A stretch of 6,468 bases of DNA from EX4484-2 sp964592095 (GCA_964592095.1 CAZQER010000059.1:1-6468); one strand, 5' to 3'. Counted from the stretch's first letter, positions 1-5,992 are shown. Translations and numbers: made by a program. Notes: a model not told the origin generated them from the letters alone.

Positions 1-705
1 AAAAAATATTGTTGAGAAAAAGGCTGGATAGAAATCATTAAAAAAATTGAAAATAAACACAAATAAAACCAATGACGAAATGACTGCAGAAAGTGCTGGA
101 AGATATTGATAAAATAGTACAGGATCTACACCAGTAACTATAAAGAATTCGGCGAGAAATAGATTGAAACCAATTTCCATATCAAATTGATACGGCCTTT
201 CCTTTAGATAGGGATTTATTAATCTGATATTTTCGTTCTCTATGATAGATACTCCCTTTGCAATATCCTGCCATTCATCTGTGTGTAAAGGAAATCTGTA
301 ATCATTATGAACATTATAGATTATCAAAAATATTGCTATTAGAGTAATAATCAATATAATAAATTGCCAATCCTTTATACCCTTTTCTATTTTTATGTGT
401 TTTTTGTATTTTATGGTGATTAAATATCCAACAAATACAACCAATGATAATATAATAATTTGAGTCGTTATTGTGTCATAATTTATTGGTATATTTAGAA
501 TTGTATTTGATGAAAATATTGTTAGTATGTTAATTGCAACACTTAAAACAATTGTTGATGCAATAATATCCAAAAATGTGATATCCTTCCCGCTGAATAA
601 AAGCAGAGTAAATACAAAACCGGGAATAATAAATATTATAAAAAAGCCAATTACTAATTGAAACAGATATATAAAATAAAATAAAATCAGATTACTGATG
701 TCCAT
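1..705 (-). CDS. Polytopic membrane protein, GT-C glycosyltransferase-like (C-terminus cut off by window edge)
   Basis: Reading down from ATG at 705 the frame is open for 235 codons to base 1, so only the N-terminal part is present. A stop lies just upstream in frame (714-712), which fixes the ATG. Predicted membrane segments lie near residues 5-36, 45-65, 78-97, 114-132, 177-192 and 196-222. The first segment carries PGFVFTLLLF followed by a second helix ending SVAINIL, a pattern I associate with the N-terminal module of archaeal DUF1616/DUF2206-like membrane proteins. After the fourth helix comes a loop with HTDEWQ (residues 141-146). An Asp-Glu pair in the first large outside loop is the usual catalytic signature of GT-C (PMT/ArnT/AglB-like) glycosyltransferases using polyprenyl-linked sugars. 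A role in envelope glycosylation is therefore inferred; substrate unknown. It is divergent from the permease gene at 895. The membrane nature is certain, the family call moderate, since the catalytic half is missing. Confidence 0.7.
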   Translation of the reverse strand, partial: MDISNLILFYFIYLFQLVIGFFIIFIIPGFVFTLLLFSGKDITFLDIIASTIVLSVAINILTIFSSNTILNIPINYDTITTQIIILSLVVFVGYLITIKYKKHIKIEKGIKDWQFIILIITLIAIFLIIYNVHNDYRFPLHTDEWQDIAKGVSIIENENIRLINPYLKERPYQFDMEIGFNLFLAEFFIVTGVDPVLFYQYLPALSAVISSLVLFVFIFNFFNDFYPAFFSTIFF

Positions 706-723
706 AAGAATCTATTTGCAGAT

Positions 724-734
724 ATATATTTAAA
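724..734 (-). promoter_or_regulatory. TATA box for the minus-strand membrane protein gene
   Basis: On the minus strand this reads TTTAAATATAT. Its centre is about 24 bases upstream of the ATG at 705, so transcription should begin at or next to the start codon. No Shine-Dalgarno sequence precedes the ATG, which agrees with a leaderless mRNA. The background is very AT-rich, so the box is supported mainly by its spacing. Confidence 0.5.
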
Positions 735-743
735 TATTATAAA

Positions 744-758
744 ATTTGATTATCAAAT
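744..758. repeat. Perfect 15-base palindrome in divergent promoter region
   Basis: ATTTGATTATCAAAT: two perfect 7-base arms (744-750 and 752-758) around a central T. It sits about 10 bases upstream of the TATA box of the minus-strand gene and about 107 bases before the permease TATA box. This is a plausible position for a dimeric activator or a BRE-proximal regulator. AT-rich sequence produces palindromes by chance, so an operator role is only inferred. Confidence 0.35.
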
Positions 759-864
759 AGACTATTTAATGAAATTTATAGTTGGATATATAGTCATGAT
801 TTAAATTATAAACCGCTTAATCAAAAATTGATATTGCCATTTTAGGATGCTAATTTAATATTAA

Positions 865-874
865 TTTATAATAT
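865..874 (+). promoter_or_regulatory. TATA box for the AI-2E family permease gene
   Basis: TTTATAATAT centred 25 bases before the ATG at 895. This spacing puts the transcription start on or beside the start codon, and there is no Shine-Dalgarno sequence ahead of the ATG. Both facts point to a leaderless transcript. The remainder of the 706-894 intergenic region is AT-rich, with no RNA gene or ORF that I can recognise. Confidence 0.5.
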
Positions 875-894
875 GTACTCATAATATAAACATA

Positions 895-1977
895 ATGGAA
901 AATAGGTATCGGAGATTATTTTGGGGCATTTTTGGTTTACTGATATTCATTGTTTTATTTTATATGAGTTATCCATTCATTGAGGGAATTGTTTATGGAA
1001 TATTTATATATTATATCACAAGGCCTGTGAAGAGGCGTATTGACACCAGAACAACCCATAGCGGAATATCCTCCTTTTTGTCCCTTCTCATAGTATTTTC
1101 TCTAATTATAATACCTGCATTTGTTGCCACCTTTTATATAGTGGATGTTGCATATAAGGGACTTCCATCAATTGTAGAGATAATAAAGGATTTGATGCCC
1201 ACAGAATATACATCTCAGATTAATGAATTTATAACCAATCTACAGAGTATTGATTTTGGATATTTATTAGAGTTGATAAGAAAAAACGATCTACAAGTAA
1301 TTATTATTGAACCTATAAAGAGGATAACAGAGGGTTTTTTCTGGTTTTTATTTATACTTTTCATTGCATTGATTGTTAGTTTTTATCTTTTAAGGGATGC
1401 AGAAAATCTTAAGCATTGGGTTATGGATATAATTCCCGAAACTGATAAGAAACTTGTAGATGATTATATTACACACCTGAACAACTCACTGGATAGAATT
1501 TTTGTTGGTATTTTTATGACCATGATTATTACAGCAATCTTTGCATTAATATCATTAATCATTTTAAATGCTATTGCACCACCTGAATTGAGGATTTCAA
1601 ACCTCGCGATAATTCTTGGTATTGCAATACTCTGTGGTATTTTTAATCTGTTACCTGGTATAGGGATAAAGATTGTATGGGTTCCAGTGGCATTGCTACT
1701 TGGATTACAGGCATATTTCACAGGTACAATAATGAGCTCACTCTGGTTTCTAATTCTTTTTGTAATAGTAATGTCATTTGTGGTTGATTTTATCCCCGAC
1801 CAGATTTTAAGGCCGTATATATGCAGTGGGGGGGTTCATACCGGTTTGATTTTACTTGCATTTGTTTTTGGAACAGCGGTCTTTGGTGCAAAGGGTTTAT
1901 TTTTGGGTCCTATAATCTTGGTAACCTTTACTGAGTTCATGAGGATAGTGGTACCAGAGTTAATTAAGAGAGGATAA
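895..1977 (+). CDS. AI-2E/UPF0118 family membrane transporter
   Basis: A 360-residue polytopic protein matching the AI-2E (TqsA/PerM, PF01594) family in length and pattern. Two hydrophobic helices span about residues 8-42, then a basic loop (PVKRRID) and a helix at 57-84. A soluble stretch at 88-140 is typical of the family. It is followed by helices near 145-166, 204-227, 236-253, 258-285 and 282-300, and a final hydrophobic block at 315-346. Family-type motifs are LLPGIGIKIVWVP (252-264), PDQILRPYI (301-309) and the glycine-rich end with FGAKGLFLGPIIL (330-342). Bacterial members export autoinducer-2 or act as Na+(Li+)/H+ antiporters; archaeal members are mostly uncharacterised, so the substrate is unknown. 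The ATG is chosen from the upstream TATA spacing. A G7 run at 1828-1834 is notable in such an AT-rich gene, but the frame is intact. It is followed by 112 bases and then a separate promoter for the next gene. Confidence 0.9.
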   Translation: MENRYRRLFWGIFGLLIFIVLFYMSYPFIEGIVYGIFIYYITRPVKRRIDTRTTHSGISSFLSLLIVFSLIIIPAFVATFYIVDVAYKGLPSIVEIIKDLMPTEYTSQINEFITNLQSIDFGYLLELIRKNDLQVIIIEPIKRITEGFFWFLFILFIALIVSFYLLRDAENLKHWVMDIIPETDKKLVDDYITHLNNSLDRIFVGIFMTMIITAIFALISLIILNAIAPPELRISNLAIILGIAILCGIFNLLPGIGIKIVWVPVALLLGLQAYFTGTIMSSLWFLILFVIVMSFVVDFIPDQILRPYICSGGVHTGLILLAFVFGTAVFGAKGLFLGPIILVTFTEFMRIVVPELIKRG

Positions 1978-2050
1978 TCATATAAATGGGCTGTGAGTTT
2001 TCATAGTTGTGGATTTCATATCTTGGATCTATATCTATAGAAGGTTAAAA

Positions 2051-2061
2051 TATTAATATAT
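2051..2061 (+). promoter_or_regulatory. TATA box for the 764-residue surface protein gene
   Basis: TATTAATATAT preceded by the purine-rich BRE-like GTTAAAA (2044-2050). A start of transcription about 25 bases after the centre falls near 2081, giving a leader of roughly ten bases before the ATG at 2090. This suggests the surface protein is transcribed independently of the permease gene, although readthrough is possible. Nothing else recognisable lies in 1978-2089. Confidence 0.45.
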
Positions 2062-2089
2062 GGTAGACCTAAATACTTTATGATTTAAA

Positions 2090-4384
2090 ATGAAAAGAAG
2101 GATTTTGACAATTTTGTTTTTACTTATTTTTATAGATTCTATTACTGGATTTGAAGGTTTTGAGCATAGATGGGATTTTTATACTGGTAATAATATAAAT
2201 GTTGTTGGATTTTATAGAACGGATGATGGATATGAAATAGTTGTTGGAGCAGGAAGGAATATCCTTATTTTGGATAATAATGGAAATCTGATAGAAAATT
2301 ATACACTTGATATAAAAGGTATTATTTCTGCTATAGGGTTTGGGGATATAGATTATGATAATACTGATGAAATTCTTATAGGTGTTGGTTGGGTTGAGAC
2401 TAAGGATGTGAATATCAGTTATCTGGCTATAAATAAAACAGACATTGGTTTTAAGGAGAGGGTCGTATATAGAACCGCAATAAATCTTGGGGGTGTTTTT
2501 GTTTTGGATGATAAAAATATTAAAAAACTCTTTGATACTGATGGGTGGGTAAGGGCAATAAGGGTTGATACCCTATACGATGACTGGAAGAAATATATAA
2601 TAACAGGCACAGGGGGTATAAACCATATATACTACAGAGAAAAACTTCCCGAAATAACATACGAACATGTCTGTGTACCAAATGTAAAAAAGATTGTGGA
2701 TCAGGCAGGTAATGAGAAATATTGGGTTGAGGTTACAAATCTGAGTAAGGATATTGATACATGCAGACATCATGAGGCATGTGCACCAGAGGTGAAGAGT
2801 TATCATGGAAGACCAAGATTTTATGAGGATTGTTGTGTATCTTCAGAGAAGGCAAAGGCGTGCTGTGATAGAAATGACACATCATGCAATGGAACATATG
2901 CATATCCATCAGAAAAGCAATGCATATACATACCAGAGGACCTTGGTGGGCTTGTAATCTGGGATAAAGACTATGATGCATATGGTGTTATAGGTGATTG
3001 GGGATGTTATGAGGTGTTGAGATGGGATTGTGGGTATTTAGAATGTCATAAGATTGATTGGGTATTTAAAGATGATACATTTTATAATTCAAGTGTTGGT
3101 ATTTATGACACAAATGGAAAATTGATAGATAAGATTGATATCAATAATCTGAGATATGGTGATTGTTCATTTGATTTTGGGGATTATATAAGAAATGTTA
3201 TTGTATCGGATTTCCTGAAATTTACAAAGGGGAAGGAGATAATCTTCAATTCTGGACCCTATTTGTTAATGTTGGATAGAAATCTAAATGAAACATTTGG
3301 TCTATTTCTGGGTTGTGATTATAGAAAGGATGAATATTCTTCAGATGAACTTATGAAAATAGATGATTTTGCAATTTTTGATTTTGATAACGATGGTGAG
3401 GGAGAGATAATGTTTTTATATATACCATTAAATGAACTCTATGTTATAGATAAAAAATATAATTGGATGGATGGCAGTTGTAGTGAAAAAACAAATGAGT
3501 CTACTGGTATAGAGACAAAGGAATTTACTGCTCCATTTGACGGATATGTTTCTCCAGATTGGACATTCAGGATGCCAATGGGTGAAAAAATAAGAGATGT
3601 AGATGTAGTTCAGATAAAACCATACAATTATTCTCAAATAATGGTTTTATCTGATAATGGGATATATGCCATAACCTATGGTATTTCTGAGCCAATATGG
3701 AAATATGAAATCAAGAAAATAGACAAGGTTTACTTTGTGGATTTAGATAATAATAATCAGGAGGATATGATAGTTACTGATGGGAAGCATTTGTATACCT
3801 ATGAGATATCTTCTGAATTTATAAAAAATAACTCTGCGAGGATGTATTATGAATGTGCAAAAGAATATGTTGAAACTGACATCAATAAGGCAATAGAGTA
3901 TGTAAGAAATGCGATAGAATTATATAAAGAGATTAATGATTCAGAAGGTATAAAAAATGCCAATATTCTCCTTAATAGAATAAATAGAAATAGAATAAAT
4001 AGAATTCTAAAACAGGCAGAGAATGCCTATGCCTTAGCATTGAGTAATTATAACTATAACAATAAATTAGCAAAGAAATATGCAGAAAAGGCATTGATGT
4101 TATATGAAAGTATTAATGACAGCAATGGCATTTTTGAATGTAAGAAATTGATAAATAAAATAAATGAAAAGTTATCAGAAACAACAACTACAACAAATCA
4201 TATATTAAATAATGTAACAAGCACTATTAGTGGAACTATAACTGTTTCAACCACTCCTAGTGTTGGAAAAGGTTTTATAGTGAGTGGTGATGATATAATA
4301 ATCATTATTGTAATTATCATATGTGTATTTATAATATTTTCATTTATTGTAAAAAGATTCGGTGATAGATATTCAAAAAAATAG
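2090..4384 (+). CDS. Secreted, membrane-anchored surface protein: beta-propeller with Cys-rich insertion, TPR-like repeats, Thr/Ser linker, C-terminal TM
   Basis: I do not recognise a named family; the layout is clear. Residues 1-20 are a signal peptide (basic MKRR, then a hydrophobic core). Residues about 22-570 look like a beta-propeller of FG-GAP/VCBS type, with calcium-loop motifs DIDYDNTDE (86-94), DFDNDGEGE (431-439) and DLDNNNQED (551-559). A cysteine-rich insertion has 12 Cys between residues 195 and 319, including CC pairs at 248-249 and 258-259. It appears to interrupt the propeller, since similar strands INLGGVFVLD (131-140) and EDLGGLVIWD (283-292) flank it. Residues about 583-692 form two TPR-like helical repeats with matching YKEINDSEGI (612-621) and YESINDSNGI (672-681). 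A Thr/Ser-rich linker (696-725), a membrane helix (about 735-754) and a short basic tail follow. At least a dozen N-x-S/T sequons suggest a glycosylated protein on the cell exterior. Role unknown; adhesion, envelope structure or ligand binding are possible. The 3' end overlaps the convergent DedA gene. Confidence 0.85.
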   Translation: MKRRILTILFLLIFIDSITGFEGFEHRWDFYTGNNINVVGFYRTDDGYEIVVGAGRNILILDNNGNLIENYTLDIKGIISAIGFGDIDYDNTDEILIGVGWVETKDVNISYLAINKTDIGFKERVVYRTAINLGGVFVLDDKNIKKLFDTDGWVRAIRVDTLYDDWKKYIITGTGGINHIYYREKLPEITYEHVCVPNVKKIVDQAGNEKYWVEVTNLSKDIDTCRHHEACAPEVKSYHGRPRFYEDCCVSSEKAKACCDRNDTSCNGTYAYPSEKQCIYIPEDLGGLVIWDKDYDAYGVIGDWGCYEVLRWDCGYLECHKIDWVFKDDTFYNSSVGIYDTNGKLIDKIDINNLRYGDCSFDFGDYIRNVIVSDFLKFTKGKEIIFNSGPYLLMLDRNLNETFGLFLGCDYRKDEYSSDELMKIDDFAIFDFDNDGEGEIMFLYIPLNELYVIDKKYNWMDGSCSEKTNESTGIETKEFTAPFDGYVSPDWTFRMPMGEKIRDVDVVQIKPYNYSQIMVLSDNGIYAITYGISEPIWKYEIKKIDKVYFVDLDNNNQEDMIVTDGKHLYTYEISSEFIKNNSARMYYECAKEYVETDINKAIEYVRNAIELYKEINDSEGIKNANILLNRINRNRINRILKQAENAYALALSNYNYNNKLAKKYAEKALMLYESINDSNGIFECKKLINKINEKLSETTTTTNHILNNVTSTISGTITVSTTPSVGKGFIVSGDDIIIIIVIIICVFIIFSFIVKRFGDRYSKK
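3974..4003 (+). repeat. Perfect in-frame 15-base tandem duplication (NRINR x2)
   Basis: AATAGAATAAATAGA occurs twice back to back (3974-3988 and 3989-4003). The repeat boundary falls exactly on codons, so the protein reads NRINR-NRINR at residues 629-638, in the linker between the two TPR-like repeats. Full nucleotide identity suggests a recent slippage duplication that preserved the frame. Confidence 0.85.
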
Positions 4385-4852
4385 AAACTGGGAAAGTAAA
4401 CTCCCAAAGAGCGCAAAGATAAGAAACTGCATGAATCTTGTTGGTATGCATATCAAAACGAATGGTATTATATCCATCCTTCCAACACCTGCAGAAATGG
4501 TAAATAATTTAAATGGTATTGGAGTAAGGGCGGCGATTCCAACAGCATAAACACCATATCTATCAAACATATTCTCAACCCTGTTAATCTTTTTTTCATT
4601 AAATAGATGAATCAGAACAGGTCTTCCGCCCTTCATGCCTATATAATAACCAATAATGGCACCAATAACAGAGCCTATTGTTGCTATAATTACAACATAA
4701 ATTGTATTCAATTTTAATGCAGTAGCAGTGGTGATTATTACGGCGGTTGGAACTGGGAATATAAATGATTCTAGTGTTGATAAAATAAAGATACCGAAAA
4801 ACCCATTTGAGATTATAAGACTTTCTGAAATCTCTCTTAAATGCTCAAACAT
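4373..4852 (-). CDS. DedA/YqaA-type (SNARE-associated/VTT domain) membrane protein
   Basis: A 159-residue membrane protein resembling the short YqaA branch (COG1238) of the DedA superfamily. Residues 15-30 end in E28 before FPVPT (32-36), the usual acidic/proline entry motif. A glycine-zipper helix (G60, G64, G68, G72) leads into KGGRP (74-78). After an amphipathic stretch ending FDRYG (96-100) comes the second re-entrant motif TPIPFK (110-115), then SAGVGRM (120-126), R139 and a final helix to 154. Bacterial and eukaryotic relatives move or scramble polyprenyl-phosphate carriers or phospholipids; polyprenyl-phosphate recycling for glycosylation would suit an archaeon, but that is inference. 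The ATG at 4852 follows a TATA-like box by about 28 bases, with no Shine-Dalgarno. Its stop (4375-4373) lies inside the last codons of the convergent surface-protein gene, a 12-base overlap. Upstream it is divergent from TFE. Confidence 0.85.
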   Translation of the reverse strand: MFEHLREISESLIISNGFFGIFILSTLESFIFPVPTAVIITTATALKLNTIYVVIIATIGSVIGAIIGYYIGMKGGRPVLIHLFNEKKINRVENMFDRYGVYAVGIAALTPIPFKLFTISAGVGRMDIIPFVLICIPTRFMQFLIFALFGSLLSQFLFF

Positions 4853-4862
4853 TTTAACACAC

Positions 4863-4880
4863 GATAATATTGATAATATT
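4863..4880. repeat. 9-base direct tandem repeat in the DedA/TFE divergent promoter
   Basis: GATAATATT is present twice head to tail (4863-4871, 4872-4880). The second copy overlaps the minus-strand TATA-like element. The 93-base region (4853-4945) must hold both promoters, so the repeat may belong to a regulator site or simply reflect low-complexity AT sequence. Confidence 0.5.
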
Positions 4881-4883
4881 TAT
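4876..4883 (-). promoter_or_regulatory. TATA-like box for the DedA/YqaA gene
   Basis: On the minus strand it reads ATAAATAT, centred about 28 bases before the ATG at 4852. This predicts a start of transcription within a few bases of the start codon, so again a nearly leaderless mRNA. It overlaps the direct repeat at 4863-4880. Confidence 0.4.
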
Positions 4884-4898
4884 CTTTCAAATTCATAT

Positions 4899-4911
4899 AT
4901 TTAATATAAAT
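4899..4911 (+). promoter_or_regulatory. TATA box for the TFE-HD operon
   Basis: The run ATTTAATATAAAT, centred near 4905, predicts transcription from about 4930. Unlike most genes here, TFE would then have a short leader. A GAGGT Shine-Dalgarno-like sequence (4929-4933) lies at about that predicted start, 12 bases before the chosen ATG. Confidence 0.4.
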
Positions 4912-4945
4912 ATTTTGATATTATTGAAGAGGTTTATGATGTTAT

Positions 4946-5482
4946 ATGAATATACAAAGGGATATGGACACAAAGCTAATTAATGATGTTTTGGCCAAAT
5001 CAATGAGTCAGGAACATGTTATTATAATAAACAAACTCTCTGAACCAAAGCGTGATGAGGAAATCGCAACCGAGTTAAATATGAAGGAGACTACAGTCAG
5101 GACACTACTAAATGATTTGCATGCAGAGGGTTTGGTAGAATATGAAAGAACAAAAAATAAGAGAACTGGCTGGTACACATACACATGGAAAAAACGTGAT
5201 GAAAAGATTCGGGAGTATGTAAGAGATCAATTAAATCTGGAACTAAACAGGCTTATAAATGAACTGGAAATGGAAGAAAATGGAACAATTCTTGCATGTT
5301 CTTGCTCTCGTGTCTCTCTAAATGAGGCTATGGAGATGAACTTTGTATGTCCAGAGTGTAATGAGACATTCTCTGTTCAGGATAATTCTGAAAATTTGAA
5401 TAAAATAAAGAATAAAATTGCCTACCTCAACAACCTCATCAAAACGGAGTGCAATTATACTAATGAAGAGACTATGCAATAG
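4946..5482 (+). CDS. tfe: Transcription factor E (TFE-alpha, TFIIE-alpha homologue)
   Basis: A 178-residue archaeal TFE. It binds the RNA polymerase clamp near the promoter and helps open and stabilise the TBP/TFB pre-initiation complex. Residues about 12-82 form the winged helix: DEEIATELNMKETTVRTLL (37-55) is the recognition-helix region and GWYTYTWK (75-82) the wing. A charged coiled-coil linker (83-112) leads to a zinc ribbon with C118, C120, C135 and C138, then a C-terminal helix (about 149-166). The first cysteine pair is C-x-C, whereas archaeal TFEs usually have two or three residues between these cysteines, and the usual glycine after CPEC is Asn. An in-frame stop at 4937-4939 rules out a longer start. 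ATG 4964 (Met7) is a possible alternative start, since the family tolerates a shorter N-terminus. The gene overlaps the HD-domain gene downstream, so the two are probably one operon. Confidence 0.93.
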   Translation: MNIQRDMDTKLINDVLAKSMSQEHVIIINKLSEPKRDEEIATELNMKETTVRTLLNDLHAEGLVEYERTKNKRTGWYTYTWKKRDEKIREYVRDQLNLELNRLINELEMEENGTILACSCSRVSLNEAMEMNFVCPECNETFSVQDNSENLNKIKNKIAYLNNLIKTECNYTNEETMQ

Positions 5483-5954
5483 GAAGTTGATTAAACATTC
5501 TGAGGCTGTTTCTAAGAATGCAGTTGAGATTGCAGAGAGATTATTGGCCTCGGGCATAGATTTGGACATAAACTCCATCAGGATTGGTGCGCTTCTACAT
5601 GACATTGGAAGATGTAAAAGTAATGGAATAGACCACGGTATTAAAGGTGCTGAAATTCTAAATAAGATTCCAGAACTTAAAAAGTACTCAAGATTCTGTT
5701 TAACACATATAGGTGCAGGTCTGACAAAGGATGAGGCAATTCAACTTAATTTGCCTCCAATGGATTATCTACCAAAAACAATTGAAGAGAAGGTTGTAGC
5801 TCACGCTGATAACATAACACTTGAAGATAGAAAGGTTGACATTTCAATAACCATAAAGAAGATGGAAAAATTCCTTGGTAAAAAACATCCGGCAATAAAG
5901 AGAGTTAAAGAACTGAATGAGTATATAGAATCCCTAATGAAAAAACATATATGA
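5463..5954 (+). CDS. HD-domain phosphohydrolase, archaeal TIGR00295 type
   Basis: A 163-residue (from ATG 5463) metal-dependent HD superfamily protein. Numbered from that Met, the likely metal ligands are H12, the H46-D47 doublet in LLHDIGR, H58, H82 in LTHIGAGL and D116 in VAHADN. THIGAG...DEA, LP.DYLP and TIEEKVVAHADN are the sequence pattern I associate with the archaeal TIGR00295 family, whose substrate is unknown; nucleotide or phosphoester hydrolysis is the general activity of the fold. The ATG at 5463 lies inside the end of TFE (20-base overlap in another frame), suggesting translational coupling. A TTG at 5418 is the only longer alternative. It would add 15 residues whose last part (SAIILMKRLC) resembles the ALxLLxxxGC lead-in of relatives, so the true start is not settled. 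No clear Shine-Dalgarno precedes either. Confidence 0.85.
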   Translation: MKRLCNRKLIKHSEAVSKNAVEIAERLLASGIDLDINSIRIGALLHDIGRCKSNGIDHGIKGAEILNKIPELKKYSRFCLTHIGAGLTKDEAIQLNLPPMDYLPKTIEEKVVAHADNITLEDRKVDISITIKKMEKFLGKKHPAIKRVKELNEYIESLMKKHI

Positions 5955-5968
5955 TTACTATTATCCAA

Positions 5969-5978
5969 ATTTATTATT
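5969..5978 (+). promoter_or_regulatory. TATA-like box for the dehydratase small-subunit gene
   Basis: ATTTATTATT preceded by CCAAA-like BRE bases (5965-5968). The centre predicts transcription from about 5999-6000, giving a leader of about ten bases before the ATG at 6011. The predicted start falls within the inverted repeat at 5993-6007. Confidence 0.35.
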
Positions 5979-5984
5979 TTCTTT
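5970..5984 (+). terminator. Possible U-rich terminator after the TFE-HD operon
   Basis: Starting 16 bases after the HD-gene stop, a stretch with four T runs (TTTATTATTTTCTTT) matches the U-rich, hairpin-free style of archaeal termination. The same bases contain the proposed TATA element of the next gene, so the two readings compete. Confidence 0.25.
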
Positions 5985-5992
5985 CATTGATA

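Noticed and set aside
760..795. GACTAT...ATAGTC inverted repeat in the divergent promoter region
   Set aside because: Six-base arms with a 24-base AT-rich gap are expected by chance and do not line up with either TATA box.
1978..2089. Possible small RNA or small ORF between the permease and surface-protein genes
   Set aside because: Only a six-codon frame (from 1986) and no stable GC-rich stem or C/D box pair could be seen.
2573..2981. Overlapping minus-strand open frames with many His, Cys and Met residues
   Set aside because: Their composition is the antisense image of the ATG/CAT/TGT-rich Cys-rich module of the surface protein; no promoter or ribosome site supports them.
4362..4550. Plus-strand 62-codon frame after the surface-protein gene
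   Set aside because: It is antisense to the conserved C-terminal half of the DedA/YqaA gene and has no family features.
5418..5482. Programmed frameshift fusing TFE to the HD protein
   Set aside because: No slippery heptamer with a following structure is evident, TFE ends normally after its C-terminal helix, and the HD gene has its own start codons; a simple overlap explains the data.
5318..5605. Minus-strand 95-codon frame across the TFE/HD junction
   Set aside because: It is a shadow of two well-supported plus-strand genes.
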